A program made the position numbers and the translations under genes. DNA of 64,000 bases from Streptomyces sp. NBC_00223 (lineage in GTDB: Bacteria; Actinomycetota; Actinomycetes; Streptomycetales; Streptomycetaceae). Location of the stretch: the NCBI RefSeq assembly GCF_036199905.1, contig NZ_CP108109.1, positions 868,001-932,000 on the forward strand. Reading direction: 5' to 3'. Positions within the stretch are counted from its first letter, which is position 1. Each line of letters opens with the position of its first letter. Under the pieces are notes generated by a model. That model ran no database searches, was not told where the DNA came from, and saw only the letters and a program-made list of their open reading frames with translations. Positions 43,278 through 51,467 of this stretch are shown here, in pieces.

Positions 43278-43719
43278 TGCGCCCCCCATATGGTGTTCCA
43301 CCCGTTCCTGCGGGTGGAACACATGAGAGCACCCGCCCCCGGCACGGGCGGCCCGTCCGGACGAAGACTAGGGAGAACCCTGGGAGCCCGCCCAAACCGG
43401 AGAGCATGTGCCGGCCGGCAGCCGCCTGACCGTAGTCAGTAGGGGACATGGCGGGCGGGTTCGGTCATGCCGACTTCCGGGGCTCCCGCCCGGCGCCTCG
43501 GCAGTTCCGGCCGCGCCGGGCGTCGTGCCGGTCGCTGATGCCGTTGCCGAGGTTCCGGATGGTCCCGTTCTTCCGCAGGCGCGGTCCGGCGCGCTCAGCC
43601 GGACGGTGACGGCCTCGACCTCAGCGGTGCCGGGCCGCAGCGGACGACGCGGACCTTGGATTCGACACCTGTCCAGGGCGGAGCTTGGCATCTGCTTCGA
43701 CAAGAGTCAACATAGAGGT
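43278..43719. other. Divergent intergenic region, RCC1 gene / arsR
   Basis: About 440 bp without a convincing gene. It contains TTCGACA at 43661-43667 and the arsR operator close to the right end; otherwise nothing recognised. Confidence 0.4.
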
Positions 43720-43727
43720 ATGTCGAA
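43696..43727. promoter_or_regulatory. Candidate ArsR operator over the first arsR start
   Basis: TTCGACA (43696-43702) and its exact complement TGTCGAA (43721-43727) form an inverted repeat that straddles the ATG at 43720. Another TTCGACA lies 35 bp upstream. Position and symmetry fit autorepression. Confidence 0.5.
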
Positions 43728-44085
43728 TCCTGAGGTCGTCCACGAGCAGCCGGCCCCGCCCGGGGGTCGGGACGTCGCCTGCTGCCCGCCACTGACCTCG
43801 GCGGCACTGTCGCAGCAGGACGCCGAGTCCGTGGCCGTGATGTTCAAGGCGCTCGCGGACCCCGTTCGGCTGCGCCTGTTCTCCCGGATCGCCGCGCACC
43901 CCGGCGGCGAGGCGTGCGTGTGCGACATTCAGGACGTGGGCGTCTCGCAGCCGACCGTCAGCCACCACCTCAGGAAGTTGCGGGAAGCGGGCCTGCTGAC
44001 CTCGGAGCGACGGGCCAGCTGGGTCTACTACAAGGTGGCACCCGACGTGCTCACGACCATGAGCCGCCTGCTCATCGGCTGCTGA
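43720..44085 (+). CDS. arsR: ArsR-family arsenic-responsive repressor 1
   Basis: A 121-residue winged-helix repressor. ALADPVRLRLFSRI starts the fold, the recognition region is GVSQPTVSHHLRKLREAGLL, and the wing is ERRASWVYYKV. The metalloid-binding CVCD is at residues 66-69, with an additional Cys pair at 21-22. This is the usual As(III)/Sb(III) sensor layout of actinobacteria. It differs from the two other ArsR proteins nearby, which lack this CVCD motif. A symmetric operator covers its start codon. Confidence 0.88.
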   Translation: MSNPEVVHEQPAPPGGRDVACCPPLTSAALSQQDAESVAVMFKALADPVRLRLFSRIAAHPGGEACVCDIQDVGVSQPTVSHHLRKLREAGLLTSERRASWVYYKVAPDVLTTMSRLLIGC

Positions 44086-44100
44086 ACCCGCGGACTCCGT

Positions 44101-44415
44101 TCAGGGGCAGGGTCGCCGCCGACCGCTCTCGGCCGTCTTACGGCCCGACTCCGCGATCCGGGCCATCCGATCCGCAAGGGCTTCAATGGCGGCCGGCAGG
44201 AGTTTGTAGTACACAAAGCGGCCGCAGGGTTCGGTCTCGACGAGCCCGACCTCGCGCAGAGCCTTCAGATGGTTCGAGAGGTTGGTCTGCTTCGCTCCCG
44301 TCTCCTCGACCAAGTGACAGACGCACAGGGCCTCTTCGGCGAGCAGCGCCACGATCCGACTGCGGAGCGGATCAGCGAGAACCCGCAGGACATCACTATC
44401 AGCTGAGGTCACCAT
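44101..44415 (-). CDS. ArsR-family repressor 2
   Basis: A 104-residue ArsR protein: VLADPLRSRIVALLAEEALC, recognition helix GAKQTNLSNHLKALREVGLV, wing EPCGRFVYYKLLP. Possible metalloid ligands are C and CH in ALCVCHLVEETG plus Cys in EPCGR and the C-terminal RRRPCP. Strongly similar to ArsR 3 at 45071. Start at ATG 44415; earlier in-frame ATGs are less likely because the ArsR fold begins directly after this one. Convergent with arsR 1 (15 bp apart). An ATCACT-N20-AGTGAT inverted repeat overlaps its start and could be its operator. Confidence 0.82.
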   Translation of the reverse strand: MVTSADSDVLRVLADPLRSRIVALLAEEALCVCHLVEETGAKQTNLSNHLKALREVGLVETEPCGRFVYYKLLPAAIEALADRMARIAESGRKTAESGRRRPCP

Positions 44416-44533
44416 GGAGTGATACGTTACCCGCGCCATGCCGTTCGCTCCCAGCGCGGCCTTTCCCACGCGCGTTTGCGGACAGGGAGTCGACGGCCGG
44501 TCCTCGCAGCCCGCTCGGCCGTCACGGCCCGGC

Positions 44534-44947
44534 TCATGCGGCGGACTCCGGAGCGATCTCGGCGATCAAGCCCTCGACCAGGATCTTGATCTGTTCGCGG
44601 ATCGGCCGCACGGCCTCCACACCCTGTCCGGCCGGGTCGTCGAGCTTCCAGTCCAGGTAGCGCTTACCGGGAAAGGCCGGGCAGGTGTCACCACAGCCCA
44701 TGGTGACGCACACGTCGGACTCGCGGACCGCGTCGACGGTGAGGACCTTCGGGATCTCGGCGGAAATGTCGATGCCGACCTCCCTCATGGCCTCAACGGC
44801 GGCCGGGTTGACGGCGTCGCCGGGCTGCGAGCCGGCCGAGCGGACCTCGACTCGGTCTCCGGCAAGGTGGGTCAGCCAGGCCGCGGCCATCTGCGAGCGA
44901 CCGGCGTTGTGGACGCAGACGAACAGTACGGACGGTTTGTCGGACAT
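44534..44947 (-). CDS. arsC: Arsenate reductase, LMW protein-tyrosine-phosphatase type
   Basis: Reduces arsenate to arsenite for export by Acr3. A 137-residue protein with the P-loop CVHNAGRS (Cys11-Ser18) and a redox cysteine region VCVTMGCGDTC (Cys80, Cys85, Cys89), as in thioredoxin-coupled ArsC enzymes of the pI258 type, followed by RYLDWKLDDPAGQ with the catalytic DP. Start at ATG 44947, where GGAG lies 11 bases upstream; two in-frame ATGs upstream would add 9 or 15 residues. Divergent from arsR 3-acr3 across a region full of operator-like repeats, so likely co-regulated. Confidence 0.9.
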   Translation of the reverse strand: MSDKPSVLFVCVHNAGRSQMAAAWLTHLAGDRVEVRSAGSQPGDAVNPAAVEAMREVGIDISAEIPKVLTVDAVRESDVCVTMGCGDTCPAFPGKRYLDWKLDDPAGQGVEAVRPIREQIKILVEGLIAEIAPESAA

Positions 44948-44985
44948 CTTCGGGATCTCTCCATCGAACGACATATCAGGCCCAG

Positions 44986-45055
44986 TTGACATCAGGGTCG
45001 GTTGACATCAGGGTCTGATGGCGCCAGGGTCTAATGACGTCAGCCATCACTGATG
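44986..45055. promoter_or_regulatory. ArsR operator cluster between arsC and arsR3-acr3
   Basis: TTGACATCAGGGTC occurs twice with a 16-bp period (44986-44999 and 45002-45015). CATCACTGATG (45045-45055) is a perfect 5-bp inverted repeat with one central base. GACATCAG recurs at the arsR3 start. The ATCAG/CTGAT core fits an ArsR-type operator controlling both directions. Confidence 0.6.
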
Positions 45056-45070
45056 TGAGAGTATCAGTCC

Positions 45071-45385
45071 ATGATGACATCAGTCGACACTGATCTGATC
45101 AGGATTCTCGCGGACCCGCTCAGGCTGCGGATCGTGACCCTGCTTTCCCGAGAAACGCTGTGCACCACACACCTGGTCGAGGAAACCGGCGCCCGCCAGA
45201 CCAACCTTTCCAACCACCTCAAGGTGCTGCGGGACGCCGCCGTGGTCGAGACCGAGCCGTGCGGACGCTATACGTACTACAAGCTCCGACCGGACGTCAT
45301 CGAGACCCTGGCCGGCCGGTTCGCCGACCTCGCCGCGGCCGCCCGCGCGACTGCCGCCGCCGACACGAAAAGGGCCTGCCCGTGA
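45071..45385 (+). CDS. arsR: ArsR-family repressor 3
   Basis: A 104-residue winged-helix repressor: ILADPLRLRIVTLLSRETLC, GARQTNLSNHLKVLRDAAVV, EPCGRYTYYKLRP, and a C-terminal RACP. It shares most of its sequence with ArsR 2 but has CTTH where that protein has CVCH, so the two may differ in ligand geometry. The stop overlaps the acr3 start (GTGA). Likely the direct repressor of the arsR-acr3 operon and of divergent arsC. Confidence 0.88.
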   Translation: MMTSVDTDLIRILADPLRLRIVTLLSRETLCTTHLVEETGARQTNLSNHLKVLRDAAVVETEPCGRYTYYKLRPDVIETLAGRFADLAAAARATAAADTKRACP

Positions 45386-46506
45386 CCCGCGCCGAACCGC
45401 CCGCGGCCGGCGTGGACCCCCGGGGGACCTCGATCGTCGCGAAGCTCTCCGCCCTGGACCGTTTCCTGGCGGTGTGGATCCTGGCCGCCATGGCCGTCGG
45501 CATCGGCCTGGGCCGCGCGATCCCCGGTCTCGACGGCGCGCTGGCGAAGGTCGAGATCGGCGGGGTCTCCCTGCCGATCGCCGTCGGCCTGCTGATCATG
45601 ATGTACCCGGTGCTCGCCAAGGTCCGCTACGACAGACTCGACACCGTCACCCGCGACCGCAGGCTCATGGCCTCATCGCTGGTCGTCAACTGGATCGTCG
45701 GACCGGCGGTCATGTTCGCGCTGGCCTGGATCTTCCTGTCCGACCTGCCGGAGTACCGCACCGGCCTGATCGTCGTCGGCCTCGCCCGCTGTATCGCCAT
45801 GGTCATCATCTGGAACGATCTGGCCTGCGGCGACCGCGAGGCCGCGGCCGTCCTGGTCGCGCTCAACTCCGTCTTCCAGGTCCTCGCCTTCGGCCTGCTC
45901 GGCTGGCTCTACCTCGATCTGCTCCCCCACTGGCTGCACCTCGGCAACGGTCAGCACCTGGACATCTCCCTGGGGAAGATCGCCCTGAACGTCGTCGTCT
46001 TCCTCGGCGTCCCCCTCATCGCCGGCTTCCTCACCCGGCGCCTCGGCGAGCGGAAGAGGGGCCGCGAGTGCTACGAGGCCGAGGTGCTGCCCAGGATCGG
46101 CCCGTGGGCGCTGTACGGGCTGCTGTTCACCATCGTGATCCTCTTCGCCCTTCAGGGGAGGACGATCACCCACCAGCCCGGCGATGTCGCCCGTATCGCT
46201 CTGCCGCTGCTGGTCTACTTCGCGGTCATGTGGTTCGGCGCCTTCGCCCTCGGCAGGGGTATCGGCCTGCCGTACGACCGCACCGCGACCCTCGCGTTCA
46301 CCGCCGCCGGCAACAACTTCGAGCTGGCGATCGCCGTCGCGGTCGCGACGTTCGGCGTCACCTCCGGCCAGGCTCTGGCCGGAGTCGTCGGCCCGTTGAT
46401 CGAAGTGCCGGTGCTCATCGGCCTGGTGTACGTATCCCTGGCCTGGCGCCGCGGGTTCAGCAGCCTCACACCGCACGCGCCGGAAACGGCGGAGTCCGCG
46501 TCGTGA
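45382..46506 (+). CDS. acr3: Arsenite efflux permease Acr3
   Basis: Membrane arsenite/proton antiporter of the ACR3 (BART superfamily) type, 374 residues, about ten helices. The conserved cysteine of helix 4 is Cys137 in GLARCIAMVIIWNDLACG, and the helix-9 glutamate lies in AAGNNFELAIAVAV. GTG start overlaps arsR3. Full length and apparently intact. It provides the export step for arsenite made by ArsC. Confidence 0.93.
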   Translation: MTRAEPPAAGVDPRGTSIVAKLSALDRFLAVWILAAMAVGIGLGRAIPGLDGALAKVEIGGVSLPIAVGLLIMMYPVLAKVRYDRLDTVTRDRRLMASSLVVNWIVGPAVMFALAWIFLSDLPEYRTGLIVVGLARCIAMVIIWNDLACGDREAAAVLVALNSVFQVLAFGLLGWLYLDLLPHWLHLGNGQHLDISLGKIALNVVVFLGVPLIAGFLTRRLGERKRGRECYEAEVLPRIGPWALYGLLFTIVILFALQGRTITHQPGDVARIALPLLVYFAVMWFGAFALGRGIGLPYDRTATLAFTAAGNNFELAIAVAVATFGVTSGQALAGVVGPLIEVPVLIGLVYVSLAWRRGFSSLTPHAPETAESAS

Positions 46507-46531
46507 TCTGACGCCGTGGACGCCTCACCCC

Positions 46532-47476
46532 TTGCCCCCCTTCGTCGTGACGCTGGTCGACGCGCTCGCGGTCGGCGGCGGCAGCTCCGCAATCGCCGTC
46601 GGCGAGGGCGCGGCAGCCGACCGCGTCACCTACGGCGTCCCCGACCTCAACGATCCGGCAGTGCGAGCCCGGTACCCGGGCAAGCGCACCGCGGTCATCG
46701 GCTCCGGCGCCTCCGCATTCACCGCCCTCGCTTCTCTCGCCGACCTGGCCAAGGCCGCCGACGGCACCGGGACCCACGCCGTGTGGATCCTGCGGCGCGG
46801 GATCTCCGGCGCCACCTTCGGCGGCGGCGAGGCCGACCGACTCCCCGCTCGCGGCGCCCCGGGGCTGGCGGCGAAGGCCGCCGTCGAGCAAGGGCACGCC
46901 GACGCCGTCACCGGCTTCCGCACCGGGGCGATCGAACGCGACACCGACGACCGCCTGGTCCTGGTCGGTGAGGACGGTCGGCGCCTGGACGCGGTGGACG
47001 AAGTCATCGTCGTGACCGGCTTCCGCCCCGACCTGTCCTTCCTGTCCGAGATCCGCCTCGGCCTGGACGAACGCCTCCAGGCGCCGGTCGCCCTGGCCCC
47101 GTTGATCGACCCCAACCAGCACTCCTGCGGCACCGTCCACCCCCACGGCCACCGCGAACTGACCCACCCCGAAGCGGGCGTCTACCTGGTGGGGATGAAG
47201 TCCTACGGCCGCGCCCCCACCTTCCTGGCCATGACCGGCTACGAGCAGGTCCGCTCGGTGGCCGCCGCCATCGCCGGCGACATCGAGTCCGCCGACCGTG
47301 TCGAACTCGCCCTGCCCGAGACCGGGGTGTGCGGCGGCGCGGGACTCTTCGACGACCCGGCCGCCGGACAGGCCGACGAACGCGGCTGCTGTGCCCCCGT
47401 GCTGGTGCAGATCGGCGCCGCCGCCCCGACGGACACCACGCTCCGGGACGATTCGGCGGGCGGCTGCTGCGACTGA
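46532..47476 (+). pseudogene. 5'-truncated FAD-dependent monooxygenase (ArsO-like)
   Basis: The 314-codon frame matches only the C-terminal two thirds of flavin-containing monooxygenases found in actinobacterial arsenic operons. It has the NADPH-binding segment YPGKRTAVIGSGASAFTAL and the EVIVVTGFRPDLSFLSE region. The N-terminal FAD-binding Rossmann domain (about 140 residues) is absent, replaced by some 35 residues without similarity. The only start is a weak TTG. The C-terminus is cysteine-rich (GVCGGAG, RGCCAPV, GGCCD), as in arsenic-linked homologues. Without the FAD domain it should be inactive. It follows acr3 by 25 bp. Confidence 0.7.
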
Positions 47477-47658
47477 GGGCGGCCGTGTCACCCGGCTCCG
47501 GTGGAGGAGTCGACAACCCGCCCACAGCCCACGCCCGGCTGCCCACGGGGCCACCCGGCGGACGGACCACGGCCGTACTGCGCGACAAATTGACGCACCG
47601 TCAGCGTAGGGGCCGCCACACCTGGCTCGTTCAAGTCCACGCACGCCGTGTGGTCCCA

Positions 47659-47739
47659 GAGGAACCAGAGGGCGTCGCCCTCCTCGGAGCGTCTGACGAA
47701 CGGTCGGTGTGTGGTCCACGGCGGTATCGGCCTCCTCAT
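47659..47739 (-). pseudogene. Cupin gene remnant (copy 1)
   Basis: Minus-strand frame containing RPFVRRSEEGDALWFLWD, nearly identical to RPFVRRPEEGDALWFL at the start of the intact cupin at 48751. The original ATG is now GTG, a 2-bp deletion shifts the frame, and similarity stops after about 28 codons. It is divergent from the intact tetR, the mirror image of the second copy. Confidence 0.75.
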
Positions 47740-47808
47740 TTCGATGGCCGACGCCTATCCAATATGCGCCTACTATGGCGATGCCATGGCAGACGTCAAG
47801 AAGAGCGC
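47659..47808. repeat. Inverted repeat, copy 1 (tetR/cupin divergent promoter)
   Basis: About 150 bp that matches 48653-48814 in inverted orientation with small gaps. It spans the first codons of the cupin, the promoter region (TATTGGATAGGCG against TATTGAATGGACG) and the first seven or so codons of tetR. Confidence 0.75.
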
Positions 47809-48445
47809 CCGGCGCTCCTACCACTCACCCGCGCGGCAGGACGGCGCCCGGCGCACCCGGCAGGCCGTACTCGCCGCCGCCGCCGACCTGTTCACGACGC
47901 GCGGGTACGCCGCCACATCGCTGGCCGACGTGGCGGCAGCGGCCGGCGTCGCCCGTCCCACGGTGTCCGCCGCCTTCGGCTCCAAGGCCGCGGTGCTGCG
48001 CCAGGTCCTCGACGTGGCGCTGGCAGGCGACGACGAGCCCGTCCCGGTCGCCAAACGCCCCTGGTTCGAGCCCGTGTGGCGGGCGGGCGACCCGGCCGGT
48101 GTCCTGGACGCCTACGCCGGGGTGTGCACGCTCATCGCGCACCGCGCCGCGAAGGTCTTCGAGACCGTACGGCGCGCGGCGGACGGCGGCCCCGAGGTCG
48201 CCGCCCTCTGGGACACCGTCCAACGCAACCGGCGCGCCGGCGCCCGCATGGTGGTCGACCATCTCCTCACCCTCGGCAGCCTGCGCGCGGACCTGAACGC
48301 CGACCGGGCCGTCGACGTGCTCTGGATCTTCAACGACCCCGCGATGTACGACCACCTCGTACACCACTGTCACTGGCCCCAGGACGCCTACCGCACCTGG
48401 CTGTCGGAGCAGACGCGCAACGCGCTTCTGCCGCCGACCGGCTGA
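47786..48445 (+). CDS. TetR-family repressor
   Basis: A 219-residue TetR regulator. N-terminal HTH: RRTRQAVLAAAADLFTTRGY, then SLADVAAAAGVARPTVSAAF and SKAAVLRQVLD. The ligand domain follows with a typical C-terminal helix pair. ATG 47786 chosen because ADVKKSAR begins here and the homologous remnant at 48663-48696 aligns from this codon. It is divergent from the dead cupin copy and upstream of the intact one; the shared promoter repeats suggest that it controls the cupin. Confidence 0.85.
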   Translation: MADVKKSARRSYHSPARQDGARRTRQAVLAAAADLFTTRGYAATSLADVAAAAGVARPTVSAAFGSKAAVLRQVLDVALAGDDEPVPVAKRPWFEPVWRAGDPAGVLDAYAGVCTLIAHRAAKVFETVRRAADGGPEVAALWDTVQRNRRAGARMVVDHLLTLGSLRADLNADRAVDVLWIFNDPAMYDHLVHHCHWPQDAYRTWLSEQTRNALLPPTG

Positions 48446-48652
48446 ACGCCGCTCCCGCGCCCGCATCGCGGTACGGCTCGTCCACCACAGCGCCTGGCCA
48501 GATCACCGTTCCGAGGCCACCGCCCGGCGGTACGCCGACGAGAACAGCGCCACCGCCGCCAAGCCGTCGGCCGGCCCGAGCACGGCTGGGGCTCAACCAG
48601 CCGTCTCCCCAACCGATATCGACGTCCGGGCCGTGAACGGAAGCGGCGTCAT

Positions 48653-48696
48653 GGGGTGCTCCCCTTGACGTCCGCCGTGACATCGGCATACTGGCC
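48653..48696 (-). pseudogene. tetR remnant (copy 2)
   Basis: The minus strand reads TADVKGSTP followed by a stop, matching MADVKKSAR at the start of the intact TetR at 47786; the start ATG has become ACG. Everything after codon 9 or so is gone. It lies divergently upstream of the intact cupin, where a full tetR would be expected. Confidence 0.65.
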
Positions 48697-48814
48697 GTGT
48701 ATTGAATGGACGCTGGTCATCGAATTTGAAACGGGGATGCCGATACCGCCATGGACCACACCACCCGACCGTTCGTCAGACGCCCCGAGGAGGGCGACGC
48801 CCTCTGGTTCCTCG
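48653..48814. repeat. Inverted repeat, copy 2 (tetR/cupin divergent promoter)
   Basis: Partner of 47659-47808. Contains GCCGATACCGCC directly before the cupin ATG, also present in copy 1, and the conserved TATTGAATGG core, which is a candidate TetR operator or promoter element. Confidence 0.75.
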
Positions 48815-49239
48815 GCAACCTCGTGACGGTGAAGGCGACCGGCGCCGACACCCACGGCGGCGTCACGGTCGTCGAGTTCCTCAACCCGCCCGGCTTCGCG
48901 CCGCCGGTGCACCGGCACCTGAAAGAGGACGAGATGTTCTACGTCCTCGACGGCACCGCCGAGTTCCTCTGCGACGGCGCGGTACTCACCGCGGGGCCGG
49001 GCGACTTCGTCCTGCTTCCGGCAGGGCTGGCGCACACCTTCGTGGTCGGCCCGGACCGTCCGCTGCGGACCCTGCAGATCACCACCCCGTCGGGCTTCGA
49101 GCAGTTCGCGGCTGCGGTGGGCGAGCCCGCCCATGAGCGTCGACTGCCCGACGGGGGGCCGGTCGACCCGGCCGCACTCGGCCACGCCTCCGCGCTCCAC
49201 GGCGTCGAACTGCTGGGTCCTCCGCCGACGGCCCGCTGA
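48751..49239 (+). CDS. Cupin-domain protein
   Basis: A 162-residue single-cupin protein of the quercetin-dioxygenase-like group. Motif 1 is PPVHRHLKEDEMFYVLDGTAEF, which supplies two His and a Glu for a metal; motif 2 is LLPAGLAHTFVV with the third His. Oxygenase, isomerase or small-molecule sensor functions are all possible in this fold. ATG 48751 is conserved with the start region of the dead copy. Likely controlled by the neighbouring TetR. Confidence 0.82.
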   Translation: MDHTTRPFVRRPEEGDALWFLGNLVTVKATGADTHGGVTVVEFLNPPGFAPPVHRHLKEDEMFYVLDGTAEFLCDGAVLTAGPGDFVLLPAGLAHTFVVGPDRPLRTLQITTPSGFEQFAAAVGEPAHERRLPDGGPVDPAALGHASALHGVELLGPPPTAR

Positions 49240-49690
49240 TCCGCACCGGCGCAGGCGCCGGCGCCGGGGACAGGGACGGCGACGGCGACGGCTCCGGGGA
49301 CGGGGACGGGGACGACTCGGGACGCCGACATCGGCGGCGAAACCGCGCCCCTCGCGGCCGACCGGTCGACGGCGGCTGCGACGTACCGCGGGCGCATCGG
49401 GGTGTCCTTGGGCCTGGCCCCGGCGAGGCGGCCCCGGCCGGCCCGCGCCCGCCGGTAGTGACCAGTCACCGTTGCCAAGGAGGGGCTGTCCGACCCCGAC
49501 ACCCCCTTCGACCGCATGACGGGGACAGCGACCGTACGGTCGATCGTCCCGAAGCCGTCACAACTGCCGTAGTGAATGGAGCACAGAGTCCGCTCCAGTA
49601 CCAATATCGAAGGTATGCGCCACCGAGACGCAGTCGCCGAGCAATGTCATCGGCGGCTGCGCCGAGTCGTTCTCAAGGGGGAACCGAACC
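49240..49690. other. Intergenic, GACGGG-rich
   Basis: About 450 bp without a supported gene. A short GACGGC/GACGGG hexamer array occupies about 49268-49315. No RNA gene or clear terminator. Confidence 0.45.
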
Positions 49691-50092
49691 ATGAAGTATG
49701 TCCCGGCTTGTGCCCTGATGTTGCTGGTCCTGACCGCGTGCGGGGGCGGAAAGAGCCCTCACGCCGCCAACTCGTCCGTGACGTCCTCACCGCCGGTCAG
49801 CTCTCCGACGGCCTCAGCCACCCATGCCTCGGCCGCGGCGGGGAATCCGGTCGACAGCGCGGCGTTCTGCGCCTTCCTCGCGAAGATGGCGCCCCGGCTC
49901 AAGTCGGACGGGTCCTCCGCCGGCGCGGAGGCCGACTTCGCGATCGAGTTCGCGAGCTGGATCGAGGACCAGCCGCAAAAGCCGCGGACGGCGTCGGATC
50001 TTGATGACGCTTCCCAGCAGACGTGCCCGCAGGCGCGCACGGACGTCGTGGCCGCCATGGGGGCCAACAGTTTCAGCGACGCCCTGGGCTGA
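49691..50092 (+). CDS. Small lipoprotein, unknown function
   Basis: A 133-residue lipoprotein: signal peptide PACALMLLVLTAC with lipidation Cys17, a Ser/Thr/Ala-rich linker to about residue 50, then a helical domain with two cysteines (AAFCAFLAKM and QQTCPQAR), probably disulfide-bonded. ATG 49691 is preceded by GGGGGAACCGAACC. Similar small Cys-paired lipoproteins are frequent in Streptomyces; function unknown. Confidence 0.75.
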   Translation: MKYVPACALMLLVLTACGGGKSPHAANSSVTSSPPVSSPTASATHASAAAGNPVDSAAFCAFLAKMAPRLKSDGSSAGAEADFAIEFASWIEDQPQKPRTASDLDDASQQTCPQARTDVVAAMGANSFSDALG

Positions 50093-50335
50093 GCCTTTGC
50101 CCTTGCCTGCCTTTGTCGCACGACAGCGGTCAGCGGCCCCGTCGCGGGCGAATCCGCGGGCAGCGCCGGACGAGTCGGGCCGCACGCCGGGGATTCCTCC
50201 GCCGTTGCGCCAGAGTGGCTTTGACCTGCGGTTTTGTGGGGCTTCCGGGCCCGGTTCGCGTCCCTGGGACTTCTCAGGGACTTCCAGCCGGGTCCGGCCC
50301 GTCAACCCTGGTCGAGGCCCGTCAACCACGCCCCG

Positions 50336-50581
50336 ATGGCGACCAGTCCGCGCGCGCCGGCTCGCGTCGCCGTCGCGACCGCCGTCGCATTGACCGCCGC
50401 ATGGGGGCTGACGGCCTGCGGCCCGGACGGAGGCGGTACGGCGGAGGACGGTCCCGGTCCGAAGGCGAGCGGTTCGTCCAGCCCGGCGGCCTCTTCCGCT
50501 TCTACGCCGATCGTGACTGCGGCCCGGGCCACTGAGATTGGGCCTGATACGGGAGCAGTGACGGATGGCTACCGACCCTGA
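50336..50581 (+). CDS. Putative small lipoprotein
   Basis: An 81-residue frame: Arg-containing N-terminus, hydrophobic VAVATAVALTAAWG, and lipobox LTACGPDGGG. The mature part is only about 55 residues of low-complexity Gly/Ser/Ala. No clear ribosome binding site. It overlaps the next small gene by 17 bases. Could be a real secreted peptide or chance; similarity searching would decide. Confidence 0.45.
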   Translation: MATSPRAPARVAVATAVALTAAWGLTACGPDGGGTAEDGPGPKASGSSSPAASSASTPIVTAARATEIGPDTGAVTDGYRP

Positions 50582-50762
50582 TGCCCTCCTGGCGATGGCC
50601 GATGGTGAGCGGCTCGCGGCTCTCCGGGCGATGTCCCCCGAGGACCGGGCGGCCCTGGACGAACGGCTCCGGGCCGGCCGCGTGGCTGCCTACGCCCGGT
50701 ACGGACCGACCGTGCTTGTGATGCCCTCCGATCAGGACCCGCCGGACATCGAGCTTCACTGA
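50565..50762 (+). CDS. Small hypothetical protein
   Basis: A 65-residue acidic, soluble, helical frame (DALLAMADGERLAALRAM, SPEDRAALDERLRAG) ending DPPDIELH. GGGAG lies about nine bases before the ATG. Composition and codon use look coding. No family recognised; possibly coupled to the preceding small lipoprotein. Confidence 0.55.
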   Translation: MATDPDALLAMADGERLAALRAMSPEDRAALDERLRAGRVAAYARYGPTVLVMPSDQDPPDIELH

Positions 50763-50814
50763 CCCGCAACGCCCTTGGGCCCCGCCGGTCGGCGGGGCCT
50801 TTCGCACGCCCGAC

Positions 50815-51061
50815 GCCGAGGCGCCCCACGCCGGAGCGAGCTTGCCGCGTTGCTCGGTTGGCACCGCGCACGCGTCTCCCACCAGCTCACCCGCATGGGC
50901 AAGCGCGGACTCGTCACCCGCGAACGCACCGGCGGTGTCACCGTCACCCTCACAGAGACCGGACGACAGGCCATCACCACCGTGCACCCCACCCTGGACG
51001 CGTCCTGCTCGCCTGCCGGCCCACCGCCCTCGACCTGTCCAACCACCTCGCCGAAGCCTGA
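50815..51061 (+). pseudogene. MarR-family regulator fragment
   Basis: The frame shows the MarR winged-helix core: LAALLGWHRARVSHQLTRM, KRGLVTRERTGGVTVTLTE and GRQAI, ending near HPTLDA. The N-terminal dimerisation helices are missing and no start is available. The sequence after HPTLDA leaves the frame. Short remnant only. Confidence 0.6.
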
Positions 51062-51099
51062 CCGTCACCACCGCAGAAGCCGCCCCTCGTCATTCCGGC

Positions 51100-51466
51100 G
51101 GGGCGGCTCCCGAAGGTCTGCGGGATCTGTACGGCGAACTGGACGAGGCGTTGACCGCGTAGGGCGAGGTGGAGGTGGCCCGGGGCTGCGTCACTACCTC
51201 GCCTACCGGCGGATGGTGAACCGTGCCTCGGTCCTCGTCCGTCCCTCGCACGGGGTGACCCTGGTCTGCCTCACCCTCGACCCGGACACGGTCGAGCTGG
51301 AGGAGGGCTTCACACGCGGCATGCGCGGCGGCATCGGGCACCTCGGGACCGGCGACCTGAACAAGGCGGAGCCGCTGATCCGGCGGGCGTTCGAAGCCGC
51401 CTGGCACGACGAGCAAGAGCGGCTGATCGAGGTCTGGGCACTGCTCGAAGAAGACATGAAGAAGGG
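51100..51466 (+). pseudogene. DUF5655-family pseudogene
   Basis: Pieces in two frames resemble the C-terminus of DUF5655 proteins: EGLRDLYGELDEALTA, an in-frame TAG, GEVEVARG, then a one-base shift to LRHYLAYRRMVNRASVLVRP and DPDTVELEEGFTRGMRGG. About ten residues normally following GHLGTGDL are deleted before KAEPLIRRAFEAA. At least one nonsense mutation, one frameshift and one deletion, so non-functional. Confidence 0.65.
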
Positions 51467-51467
51467 G

